DNA from: Hyaloraphidium curvatum
Taxonomy: Eukaryota; Monoblepharomycota; Hyaloraphidiomycetes; Hyaloraphidiales; Hyaloraphidiaceae
Direction: 5' to 3'
Assembly: GCA_025558095.1 (NCBI GenBank)
Contig: JAIVFI010000006.1
Span: 248,001-312,000, forward strand
Length of the DNA: 64,000 nucleotides
Below, one piece after another: positions 31,291 to 41,300 of this stretch. Positions within the stretch are counted from its first letter, which is position 1; the number at the start of each line of letters is the position of its first letter. The position numbers and the translations under genes were made by a program. Under the pieces are notes generated by a model. The model was not told the DNA's origin, searched no databases, and saw nothing but the letters and a program-made list of their open reading frames with translations.

Positions 31291-32433
31291 ATGCCCAAGG
31301 TCGTCATCGCCGGCGTATCCGGCCTCGTCGGCCACGCGGCCGCCGAACGTTTCGCTGCCGCCGGCTTCGACGTCGTCGGCGTCTCCCGCCGCGTCCCCAC
31401 GGACCTGGACAAACCCGGCATCACGCTCCTCTCCGTCGACCTGACCGACGCGCAAAAGGTCGCCGACGCGCTCGGCAAGATCGACGGTGTCACCCACGTC
31501 GTCTACGCTGCGCTGCTGGAGAAACCCGGTCTGTTCGAAGGCTGGATCGACGAGGACCAGATCGAGCTCAACGGCACCATGCTGCGGAACTTCTTCGAGC
31601 CGCTGGCAGCTAAAAACGGTTCTAGCATCAAGCACGTCTCGCTCTTGCACGGAACAAAGGCCTACGGCATCCACCACCCTTCCCTGGGATACAACGACGT
31701 GCACATCCCGCTCCGCGAACGCGACCCGCGCCGCCCCCACCGTAATTTCTATTTTGTACAAGAGGATTACCTGCACGAGCGGCAGAAGCAGGGCGACGCC
31801 TTCGCGCTCACTGTCTGGCGCCCGACGGTCATCTACGGCGACGCAGGCGGCTTCGGGGCCAACATGAACCCCGTCCCCGCCATCGCCGTCTACGCGGCCC
31901 TGCTGCGCGAAAAGGGCGAGCCGCTGCACAAGCCGTGGGCGGACGACGGCTCGCACAACCTGCAGGAAGCCGTGGACGCCGATCTTGTCGCGGACGCCCT
32001 CGTCTGGGCCGCCGATGCGCCGTCCGCAGCGGGAGGCACCTTCAACCTCACCAACGGCGACGTGTTCCTGTGGCCCATGGTGTGGCCCGCGATCGCCGAG
32101 ACGCTGGGGATGGAGGTCGGCGAGCACCGCCCCTTCTCGTTCGCCAAGGACCTCCCCCAGCAGGACGCCGAATGGGCCGCCATCGTCAAGAAGTACTCGC
32201 TCCGCGCGCCGCCCTCAATCATGGATTTCGTCGGGCTCAACTCGCTCGTGTACTCGGACATGCTGCTCGGCGGGGGGAGGAGGCAGTATGCCGTCCCGGC
32301 GCTCAACTCGACCATCGCGGCGAGGAAGGCCGGGTTTGGGGAGTGCATGGATAGTGAGGACATGTTCCGGAAGTGGTTCGGGCTGCTGGTCGAGCGCAAC
32401 CTGCTGCCTGCAGCGCCGGCGAAGAAGGAATGA
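31291..32433 (+). CDS. PRISE-family short-chain reductase
   Basis: Single exon, 380 residues. The Rossmann start MPKVVIAGVSGLVGHAAAE binds NADPH. KHVSLLHGTKAYG and the catalytic-tyrosine segment RNFYFVQEDYLHER are the marks of the progesterone 5-beta-reductase / iridoid synthase-like (PRISE) group, as is WRPTVIYG further on. These enzymes reduce activated C=C bonds of enones. In fungi the group is common and the substrates are mostly unknown. No membrane segment, so cytosolic. Confidence 0.85.
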   Translation: MPKVVIAGVSGLVGHAAAERFAAAGFDVVGVSRRVPTDLDKPGITLLSVDLTDAQKVADALGKIDGVTHVVYAALLEKPGLFEGWIDEDQIELNGTMLRNFFEPLAAKNGSSIKHVSLLHGTKAYGIHHPSLGYNDVHIPLRERDPRRPHRNFYFVQEDYLHERQKQGDAFALTVWRPTVIYGDAGGFGANMNPVPAIAVYAALLREKGEPLHKPWADDGSHNLQEAVDADLVADALVWAADAPSAAGGTFNLTNGDVFLWPMVWPAIAETLGMEVGEHRPFSFAKDLPQQDAEWAAIVKKYSLRAPPSIMDFVGLNSLVYSDMLLGGGRRQYAVPALNSTIAARKAGFGECMDSEDMFRKWFGLLVERNLLPAAPAKKE

Positions 32434-32602
32434 GCATGCCCCTGCCGCCAGACGAAAAAGTGAGGATTCACCACGGAGAGGCGCAAAAGGGATGGAAGAG
32501 AATGCCAAACTGTGGAATGGGAATCGCAAATACACCAAGCCGCCGCAGAAACCCTCGCCGCCTCCGTCCGCCCGCGAGATCCGCACCCGTACTCCCCTCG
32601 CC

Positions 32603-34727
32603 TCAAGCGCTCTGCGGCTTCCCCCCGCTCCAGTCGATCCACAGGCTCGCCGCGCTAAGCAGCTTCCCCGTCCCGCTCCCCTTGCTCCCCGACCCCGACC
32701 CCGAGCCCCCCGCCGACGCATCCTCCCCCCCGGCCGGAACGGCGGTGCTGATCGGCCCCGGCACCAGCGCGTCCAGCGCCGCCGGATCGAAGAACCGCGA
32801 CGGCAACCCCGCGAGCGACGGCGCCGAGGTGGGCGTGGTCCCGGTGCCGGTCCACTCGACGTCCGCGGGGCCGGGCTCGGGGAAGGGGATCGGGCCGTCC
32901 TCGGATCCGCGGCGCAGGGCGGCGGAGAGGGGCTCCTCGGGGGTGGGGTAGCCAAGCATGGGGTCCGCGTCCTGCGCAGGGGTGGGGGGGTCCTGCAGGT
33001 ACGGCGCGCGGGGCCAGTCCGCGGGCTGCTCGGCCTCGACGTCGCTCCCTTCGCCGTCGGCCTCCCCGCCGCCCTCGGGCCACCCTCCGGCGTCCGTGCC
33101 CGTGCCCTCGCTCCGAGGGGACGGCTGCTTCTTGCCGCGGTCCTTCCTCACCGCCGGCGCGACCGACGGGCGGGGCAGCTTGCCGGTCTGCGACAGCTTG
33201 CGCTTGGCGTAGTGGCTCGGGCTGCGGCCGCGCACGACGAGGGGCATCGAGTGCACCTGCGCGATGTGGAGGAGCTCGCCTTCGGGGGTCGAGCCAAGGA
33301 GGTCGACGAGGAGGGAGAAGGTGTTGCCGTCGATGGGCTTGCTGCCGGGGACGGGGTTGTGGCTCGATGCGTGGCGGAACTGGAAGCGGTAGAAGATGGC
33401 GACCTGTAGACGGGCTATCAGCCAATGCGCAGGCTTTTTCGCATCGTTAAACCCACGTCGGCGGTGTCACGCATCTTCTTCTTCTTGCTCCGCGACACGT
33501 CATCCTCCCTGAACGGGTCCCCGCCCGGCACCAGCTGCACCGGCTCCGGCTTGCTCGTCGGCCCAAAGTCCCTCTGCACGCCGCTACCGTCAGCAACAAG
33601 CACGACGGCATGCCCCGGAAGAGCCCACCTTGGAAGTGCACTGCACCAGCTCCACGTTCGCGTTGCGTGCGTCCACGGCCCGCACCTCGACCCACCACTT
33701 TTCGATCCGCTTCTCGCCGTCGTCGGTCTTGACCGCGACCTCCTCCACCGGGTCGTCCAGCGGGCCGAGGAGCTCGACGGCGGCCTTGAGGTGGATGTAA
33801 TTTCTGTTTAGGTGGGGGAGAAGCGGGTCGGACTTTGCGTGCCCGGGCCTGCCCAGCCTGAACGGAGGATGCCCACCTGCGGTAGATGATCCACTCGCCC
33901 CCGTCGTCCTCGCGGAAGAAGGAGCGCTGGCAGTGCAGCAGGATGCGCGAGGTGACGGGGCCGTCTGCGCCGACCAGGGGGAGGATCTGCACGGTCATGG
34001 CGCCGGTGAAAGGGCCGGCCGGCGGGGTGCCTATTTGGCGGGAACCGGGTCAGCAACCCGATGCAAACAAGGGGGCAAAACATGACAGCCCACCCTTGTG
34101 CTCGCCGCGGCGGAGATGCTCGCCGTCCGAGTCGGAGCCTGCGGCCCGCTTGGCCTTGGGCACCCTGGCCTTCTTTGCCGCCTTCTTCGGCTGCGCATCG
34201 TCTCCCCCCTCGGAATCGGATCCCGAGCCGGCGGAGCTGCGGGGTTTGCGCTTGCCGTTGAGGCCGGCGACGCCGCTCAGGCCCAGGCCGACTTGGTTGC
34301 CGGGGTCTGCGGGGTCGGGCGACACCGAGGCGACCGAGGGCGCAGACGGGTCGGGGGTCGGCAGCTGCACGGCGTGCGAGGCGTGGCGGGCGTGGTGCGG
34401 GCGGAGCATGGGGTGGGCGGCGTCGGCGGGGCGCGCGGAGCGGGGGGTAGTTGCGGCAGCCGGTGTGGGCTCCTCCTCGGGGGGAGCGGGCGGCGCGGCC
34501 GGCGGGGCGGCCTCCGCTTCAGGCGCACCGTGCGGAGCGCGGGCGGAGTGTTCGCCGTCGCGCGAGTCGCCGCCGGGCGGAGTGTCGTCGGCGCCGCGCG
34601 GGCCGCGTTGCACGAACTCCGCATTGTCCGCCGCGCCGCCGTCGCCGCCGCCGCCCGCGCCGGCCAGAGCCACGCGCAGAGGCCGCCGCCCCAGCGCGTG
34701 CAGCTCCGTCGCGGACGTGAACCGCAT
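32603..34727 (-). CDS. NDT80/PhoG-like DNA-binding transcription factor
   Basis: Five exons: 34727-34094, 34030-33877, 33803-33629, 33573-33457 and 33403-32603, introns 53-73 nt, 626 residues. The N-terminal ~210 residues are disordered with a basic, nuclear-localisation-like stretch (QPKKAAKKARVPKAKR). The middle holds an Ig-like p53-fold domain: WIIYRR|NYIHLKAAVEL, VAIFYRFQFRHASSHN, then LPLVV-type strand PLVVRGRSPSHYAKRK, the DNA-contact motif of NDT80/PhoG factors. The C-terminus is acidic and proline-rich. In fungi such factors control meiosis, nutrient response or secondary metabolism. All four introns fall inside or next to the DNA-binding domain. Confidence 0.78.
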
Positions 34728-35011
34728 CGCGGAAAGGGGGGATGGGAGGTGGTTGCGCGAAATCCGCTGCCGGCTCGCCGCGGCCGCAGTCAACACTCGA
34801 ACGACGCCAACTCGATTCGCGTCGTGTGCCCGCCTAATTATATCGGAACCTTTATTTTGTGGCTCTGGACAGCTCAAGCAGCGCCGACCGGCCCTCGGCG
34901 TGCGGTATTCGCCGCGGCCTGCCAACCCGACCACCTCCCGCTGCCTCCCTGTCCCCCGGCGCGAAACTCTCACGCCCAGATAATTGAATCTCAACTCTGT
35001 CGTTGGCCGCC
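34728..35011. promoter_or_regulatory. divergent promoter, NDT80-like / Nudix
   Basis: 284 bp between divergent starts, AT-richer at 34835-34860 (ATTATATCGGAACC). No definite TATA box. Confidence 0.45.
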
Positions 35012-35971
35012 ATGGAGACCGTCAGGAAATGGCACCCCGGCATCCCTCCCGAGACGGCCGCGCACATTGAGCGCCTGACCGCCTACCGCCCCCCGGAACC
35101 AGACGACCACGTCGTCTCGAAACGCGCATCCGTCATGGTCGCCCTGACCATCGACCGCCGCACCGGCGAGCTCCACACCCTCCTCACCCTGCGCTCCTCC
35201 AAGCTGCGCACCCAGCCCGGCCAGTGCTCCTTCCCCGGCGGGCGGCAGGACCCCTCGGACGCGAGCAAGTGGGCCGCCGCGCTGCGCGAAGCCCGGGAGG
35301 AGGTCGGCCTGGAACCCGCCGAGGCCGTATACCTCGCGGAACTATCGGCCCGGGTGTCGATGGCCCAGGCGGTCGTCTCGCCCTTCGTCGCCCTCGTCCC
35401 GGACGACTTTATCCCCGTGCCCAACGAGCACGAGGTCGACGCCGTCTTCCGCGTGCCCCTGCGGACCTTCCTCGGCACCCGCGGCAAATCCTACGTCGAC
35501 TTCCGCCTGGACGGCTTCGGGCCAGACGTGTACGAGCGCAACCACGGGTGGCACGTCCAGCCGCCCGTGGGGCAGGCGTGGTACAGCGAGCATTTCCGCT
35601 CGGTGCTCGAGAGGGGCGACCTCCCCACGATCTCGGCGTCGCCGCACTCCCCTTTTGTTTCCCCGCCCACCGCCCCGCGGCCCCCGCCGGGCGTCTTTCT
35701 CGCCCCGCCACCCGAAGGCGGCCCGCCCCTCCCCGTGTTCCGCGTGTTCGGGCTGACGGCCGAGATCGCCATCGAGGCCGCGTGCGCCGCGTACGGGGAG
35801 CAGCCCAAGTACCTCTTTAAGCTGGCGAAGCAGCCCAGCGCGGCGGAGATGGTGCGGATGTGGATGGCGGGGGGCGAGCTGGGGAGGGGTAAGATGGTGG
35901 GGAACGGGAGGGAGGAGGAGGGGGGTGGGGGGACCGATCCGTCGCTGGAACAGTCGGGGGGGAGGCTGTGA
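35012..35971 (+). CDS. Nudix hydrolase, CoA pyrophosphatase type
   Basis: Single exon, 319 residues from ATG 35012. The Nudix box region reads SFPGGRQDPSD...AALREAREEVGL, with the REAREE glutamates that bind magnesium. The preceding SVMVALTID and KLRTQPGQCSFPGG, and the later PFVALVPDDF, resemble the Pcd1/NUDT7/NUDT8 coenzyme A diphosphatases, which cut CoA or oxidised CoA. Members of that group are often peroxisomal; no PTS1 is seen at the C-terminus. The last ~30 residues are glycine- and glutamate-rich and look disordered. Confidence 0.82.
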   Translation: METVRKWHPGIPPETAAHIERLTAYRPPEPDDHVVSKRASVMVALTIDRRTGELHTLLTLRSSKLRTQPGQCSFPGGRQDPSDASKWAAALREAREEVGLEPAEAVYLAELSARVSMAQAVVSPFVALVPDDFIPVPNEHEVDAVFRVPLRTFLGTRGKSYVDFRLDGFGPDVYERNHGWHVQPPVGQAWYSEHFRSVLERGDLPTISASPHSPFVSPPTAPRPPPGVFLAPPPEGGPPLPVFRVFGLTAEIAIEAACAAYGEQPKYLFKLAKQPSAAEMVRMWMAGGELGRGKMVGNGREEEGGGGTDPSLEQSGGRL

Positions 35972-36361
35972 GAGCTCCGGGCGCAGGAAATGCAGCATCA
36001 CGTGCTGGAGATCCACCATCCGTGCTCTTTTAGTAGGATCCGACGAGTGAGAGTCTATTCCCATGGTCATCGGGCAACGGGCTTTTTGGCCGCAGGCCGG
36101 AGCGGAACGTTTGAATCCTTCTCCCAAACTCCGGGCCGGACCATCCGCAGGCGGCCTTTCGAGCATCGGAATCGTGCGCTTTGGGCGCGATTCTTCCGGT
36201 CCTGGCCGTGGTTCGCAAGAGGAAGCGTCCCAGGGGCTCGCCGCGCCGGCCGGCCGCCGGAGGAGTCAACGACGGCGCTGCGCTCCAACTCCGACGTCTT
36301 CTCTGCACTTTCTCCGACGAAAGGACTTCCTTCCCTCCCTGCTTCCTGCTGCCGACGCGCG
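35972..36361. other. intergenic, nothing recognised
   Basis: About 390 bp upstream of the deaminase gene. The deaminase frame stays open through it, but without a domain. Upstream in-frame ATG codons are possible; none is supported. Confidence 0.4.
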
Positions 36362-36877
36362 ATGCCGCCCGTGCCGGACCTCCGAACGCAGGACGACCGC
36401 TTCGCCCGCCTCGCCTTCTCCCGCGCGCGCAAGGCCTGCTCCTCGGCCGGCGAGCCCAAAGCCGGAGCCGTGGTCATCTCGTCTTCCGGCGCCGTGGTCG
36501 CCGAGGGGTTCTCCGGGGAGCTCGAAGGGATGCATGCGGCTGAGCTGGCGGTGCTGCGGGCCGGGGCCGGGAGTGCGGGTGGGACGCTGTACACGACCTC
36601 GGAGCCGTGCGAAGTGCGGGCGTCGGGGACTCCGTCGTGCGTGGACAGAATCGTCGAGAGCGGTGTGGCCAGGGTGGTCATCGGGCAGCCCGAGCCGGCG
36701 TGCGTGGGGGTGTGCCACGGGACGCTGAGGATGGAGGCGGCGGGGATCATCGTGGACACGCTGGAGGGGTACCACGGGATCGTCAAGACCGACAGCTGGC
36801 ATTTGCTTCAGCCGCACAGCCCGATTCTGGCGCCGACGAGCCCGCGGAGCCCGGTTTTGGAGCGGAACCTGTGGTGA
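36362..36877 (+). CDS. CMP/dCMP-type deaminase, RIB2-like
   Basis: Single exon, 171 residues. Zinc-binding motifs are HAAELAVL and PCEVRASGTPSC, with the PC...C spacing of the deaminase superfamily. The stretch TLYTTSEPCEVRASGTPSC and VGVCHGTLRMEAAGI resembles the deaminase domain of fungal Rib2, which acts in riboflavin synthesis, but the pseudouridine synthase part of Rib2 is absent. It could instead act on another pyrimidine or pterin substrate. Upstream in-frame ATGs exist; this start gives a product of normal domain size. Confidence 0.75.
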   Translation: MPPVPDLRTQDDRFARLAFSRARKACSSAGEPKAGAVVISSSGAVVAEGFSGELEGMHAAELAVLRAGAGSAGGTLYTTSEPCEVRASGTPSCVDRIVESGVARVVIGQPEPACVGVCHGTLRMEAAGIIVDTLEGYHGIVKTDSWHLLQPHSPILAPTSPRSPVLERNLW

Positions 36878-37681
36878 AAGGGACGCGGTGGATGGACACT
36901 TCTTGCGCACTTCTACAGCACGGGAAACGGAAAAACATGTTCTACAGAGAAGATACTGTACAGTCCGACAAAGAACCGAAAATTGGGTCTTCTACTGGAA
37001 CTGGTCGGCGTCGATCTGCAGCTCCGTGAGAATCACATTTGGTCGCCCGCCCTGTTCAAGACGACGTGGCAGGATCCTTCGACAATGCTGGAGGATGAAC
37101 GCCTGCCTCCCCGGATTCGGAAGTGGGTAGCGTCCTTCGTGGCTTCGGCCTTGAAGGTGCGCGAGACGCACCCCGATCCGGAGCTCTGAATCGCCAAGGC
37201 GATGGCGGAGTGGATTTGACAGAAAGGAATTGATGGCGGACACAGCTTTTTGGCGCGATAACCTAGTGGCATCGATCTACGTCGTGTATTACGACGCCGA
37301 CGGAAATACCAGACCAGACCAGACCAGACAGGCCACATATTGCCCCCCTGATCCGTCCAGCCTGCCCAAATCTTGTTCCCAGTCCGCTCGCACCAGCCTG
37401 ATCCACCAGGCCACACAGCGACTTCAAAGTTGCAACGAAGCGAGGGCTTCATGGCCAAAGTCACCTCGAAGGCACCGTTGGACGACATTCCGTTGCTGCA
37501 ACTCCATAAAGCTTCCGAGCAAACACGTCTGACGAAGCCAATCGTCCGTGATATGCTTCAGGGCTCACTCCATAGCCCACAATAGCGAAGACCACGAAAC
37601 GATTCCAGAGACGCGCTCCCTGGTCCCGGCAAGTCGTTCCCTCCGATAACCGCAACAACCCGTCCGTTTTCTTGTCCATAA
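36878..37681. other. AT-richer intergenic with short frames
   Basis: About 800 bp less GC-rich than average. Two short plus-strand frames (36983-37189 and 37230-37532) have some protein-like sequence, for example PPRIRKWVASFVASALKV, but neither has a partner exon or known domain. They may be decayed coding DNA. Confidence 0.4.
37309..37328. repeat. (CCAGA)4 short tandem repeat
   Basis: Four perfect copies of CCAGA in the AT-richer intergenic stretch. Confidence 0.85.
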
Positions 37682-38038
37682 TCAGCTTTCCGTAACCTCC
37701 GGCAGGCCGGCCGCCCGCCACGCGTTCATGCCCCCGGCCAACTGCTTCGCGTCGTACCCCAGCTCCCTCAACCACCTGACGGCCGGGATGCTCCTGTGCG
37801 CCGAAAGGCACACCGCCACCACCGGCCGCGACCTGTCCAGCATCTTCTCCACCGCCGCACCGGAGAACGACGTGATGGGCACGCTGACGGCGCCGTCGAT
37901 GTGGCCCCGCGCGTGCTCGAATGCCGTCCGCACGTCGAGGAGCTGCGGCGGCGAGGGCGACGCGAGCTCGGCGCTCAGCGCGCGGGGGTCGACCTCGGGG
38001 ACCGTGCCGAAGGGGATCCACGAGAAGAGGGAGGACAT
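37682..38038 (-). CDS. single-domain rhodanese
   Basis: Single exon, 118 residues, the size of a lone rhodanese domain. LLDVRTAFEHARGHIDGAVSVP is the conserved first half. The active loop VVAVCLSAHRS carries the catalytic cysteine with the arginine-serine typical of the sulfurtransferases. ELGYDAKQLAGGMNAWRAAG ends the fold. It should accept sulfane sulfur as a cysteine persulfide. Cytosolic or mitochondrial; no clear targeting peptide. Confidence 0.88.
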   Translation of the reverse strand: MSSLFSWIPFGTVPEVDPRALSAELASPSPPQLLDVRTAFEHARGHIDGAVSVPITSFSGAAVEKMLDRSRPVVAVCLSAHRSIPAVRWLRELGYDAKQLAGGMNAWRAAGLPEVTES

Positions 38039-38381
38039 GGCAAGGATATGCGGCGGGGATTTGGGCGACGGGGAAAGGGAGAGGGCTGACCAATCAGGCT
38101 GCCGGGCAACCCGTCGTCGGAGACGAGTGTTCGGAGGTCCGAGCGGATAATTCTGCCATCAGCGATGCCGGGAAGCTATAGATTCACAATAAAGAGATGA
38201 CTTGATAGAGCCGCCTGTGATTGCCACAGGCCTCAAGCATCTGGGCGGTTCAGGCCATCAGATCACCAGCCGAGTCCCAAGCTTGAGGCGGGAAGATACG
38301 ATAGAATGTTGCGGTGGCCTTGATTACTCGAATACTGATTCCCCTGCTGGGTTGCTGTGACTTGCCACTGGCTTCGAGGGC
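38039..38381. promoter_or_regulatory. divergent promoter, rhodanese / VWA8
   Basis: About 340 bp, AT-richer at 38170-38210 (CACAATAAAGAGATGA). No TATA box identified with confidence. Confidence 0.45.
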
Positions 38382-41300
38382 ATGCTCGAAGACCCGGTCC
38401 GGCTGAATTGCCGGCCCTTGCGAACAAACGGAACCGCCAGTCACCGCTCGTTTCTGCCCACCGCGGCTCCAGCTACCGCGATGAGCGACCCGACGGCCGA
38501 CGCTGCCGTGCGGCGGCTGGCGCAGGTCGCTGCGTCGTTGCGGGAGGGCCCGACGACGCTCCGCATCGGCGACACTTCCTTGCCGGTTCACGGCGCGGGG
38601 AGCGCCCCCGAGCGCGTGCCGCGCGACGTCTCGGTCGATTTGGGCCGCTCAGACGTGCGTGCGCACCTCGCGTGGATGGCCAAGAAGGAGGCGTTGGCCC
38701 AGGATATGTTCCTGTTGGGCCCGCCCGGCCCGCTGCGGCGGCACCTCGCGCTGGCCTTCTGCGCGCTCGCCCGCCGCGAGGCCGAGTACGTCGTGCTGCA
38801 CCGCGACACGTCGGCCGAGTCGGACCTGAAGCAGCGGCGCGAGATCACGCGGGACGAGCGGAACCGCCCCGCCGTCGTGGACAACGATCCCGCCGTGCCC
38901 GGCGCACCCCCGCCGGACGCCTTCGAGGAGGCGCACGGCGGCATCCGCCTCAAGGCGGAGTGGGTCGATGCCGCAGCAGTCACCGCCGCAATCGAGGGCC
39001 GCGTGCTGATCCTCGAGGGCGTCGAGAAGTGCGAGCTCAACGTGCTGCCCGTGCTCAACAACCTGCTCGAGAACCGCGAGGTCAACCTCGAGGACGGCCG
39101 CCACCTCGTCAACCCGCACTTCTACGACACCCTGCTTTCGTCGACACACCACACGCCCGAGTCGCTGGCCGCCCTCAAGCTGGTCCGCGTGCACCCCAAC
39201 TTCCGTGTGATCGCCCTCGGCCTGCCCGTGCCTCCGTACCGCGGAAACCCGCTGGACCCGCCGTTCCGCTCGCGGTTCCAGGTGCGCTGGGTGGACGGCT
39301 GGGGGATCGGCGCCAGCAGGCTAGGCGAGGGCCGCGTGGTGCGAGGCATCGGCGGCGACGGCCTGGGCGCTGGCGACGGCCGCGACGGCATGCGCAAGGT
39401 CGTCTACCTGATGGAGACGATCCGCTTTAGCAAGAAAATCGGTGGGTAGACTGATTCGTCGGCAGCACCGTGCTGGGCGGCGGACCAATGACGGATCACT
39501 GATCACTTGTCTCCCCGTGATCCACCTCCCTCCGATCGCTTTACTTTCCCGTTCATGCAGACGAACCGCTTTCGTCGACCGGCCCCAGCGGCTCCACCCT
39601 CCCCCCCTTCCCCCAGATCTCTCTCCCCACCCTCCTCCACTTCGCCTCTCTCTTCCCCGCCGACCTCAGCGGGCCGCAGCACCTCCTCTCGGTCGTCGAG
39701 CGCATCTATCCTTACGGCGCCCTCCTGGGCGGCATGAACCGCGACCAGACCGACGCCTGGATCTCGTACCTCGTCCAGTTCGGCCTCGCCCCGAAGGACC
39801 TCGTCCCCCCCAAGAGCGCACTCGGCCCCGCGGAGCCCGAGCAGGCGCCGGCGGACGACAACCCCACCCTCGCGAGCGTGCGCGCCGTCAGGGCGTCGCA
39901 GCAGCGCGCGGCGAGGTTCAGCCAGCAGGCCAAGGAGAGGGCGGCGTTCGATTCGCGGGTGGCGGGGATGAGGAGGAGGGCCAAGAGGAGCGTGTACGAG
40001 GCGAGGGCTGTGCAGGGGGGCAAAGGGGTGGCGAGGGTGGCGTTCGCGATCGCTGGGGGTGGCGAGGCGGTGCTTGAGGTGCCTTGCGGTGGGTCTCGGA
40101 GCGCTCCGATCGGCGGCTACATGGCACTGATCCTTTTCACGCTTCTTGCGACCCACAGGACCGGCGCCCGTCGTCGCTCCGCCCTTCTCCACCGGCGCCC
40201 CCACCGTTCTCGTGCCCTCCCCCGACCCCGCGACCCCCCCGCACGTCTCCACCCCCCGCTTCCGCGACGCCGTCGCGCGCCTCGTGCAGGCCCACGCCAT
40301 GGGCACCGACGCCTGCCTCGTCGGCCCCAAGGGCAGCGGCAAGTCCTCGGCCCTCCGCCAATTCGCCGCCCTGTGCGGCTACGGCTACGGCGCGACCGAG
40401 TACATCCCCCTGTACAAGGAGATGACGGCGCGCGACCTGCTGCAGCGGCGCGGGACCCGCAGGGACGGGAGCACGTACTGGGAGGACGAGCGGCTGGTCG
40501 AGTGCGCCAAGGAGGGCAAGCTGTGCGTGCTGGACGGGGTGGAGATGCTCGAAGGAGGGGTGCTGGCGAGCCTGCAGCGCCTGGCGCAGGACAGGGAGAT
40601 GCCGCTGCCCGACGGCGGGTACCTGATCTCGGAGCGGACGGCGGAGAAGATCCGCGCCGAGACGGGGTGGACGAGGGAGGAGCTGCTGGCCAGGAAGGTG
40701 TTCCCGGTGTCGCCGGCTTTCAGGATCGTGTGCGTGGCGAGCACGCCCAACAGCGCAGGCAGCGGGGGGTCGAGGCTGGAGGAGACGATGCCGTGGTTGA
40801 CGGAGGAGGTGGTCAACATGTTCCACTTTGTCGTTTGGGGCCAGATGGAGCGCGCAGAAGAGGAGGAGATCGTGCAGGGTGGGTTGGGACGAACATTTCG
40901 CGTGGGTCGCGCTGACGCGCGCTGACCATCGATTCGTCGCCTGCCTACAGCCGTGACAGGATGCCCCGCCGGCCCCATGGCCCAGCTCTTCGACTTTGCC
41001 GGCCGCCTGCGCTACATGTCTGACGACGAGGGCCAGGGCAACAACCTCTCCAAGTCGGCACAGCTCTCCACGCGCCAGCTGATCCGGATCGGGCGCCGTC
41101 TGGCCGAGCACGAGGGCGAGGACCTGTGGCGGGCCATCAACCGGGCCTGCCTGGGGCCGTTCCTGCCGATGGCCGCCAAGCAGACGCTGGAGGGGATGCT
41201 GGCCGAGTGCAGCATCCCGAAGCCGCAGGGGACGCGCAGGGTGGGCTTCATTGGGGCGCTGATTGGATCGGCGGTGGAGTTGACGTCTTCTTCGCTCTGC

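Noticed and set aside
38357-39430. 357-codon frame parallel to VWA8 exon 1
   Set aside because: Arginine/proline-rich shadow of the true VWA8 frame.
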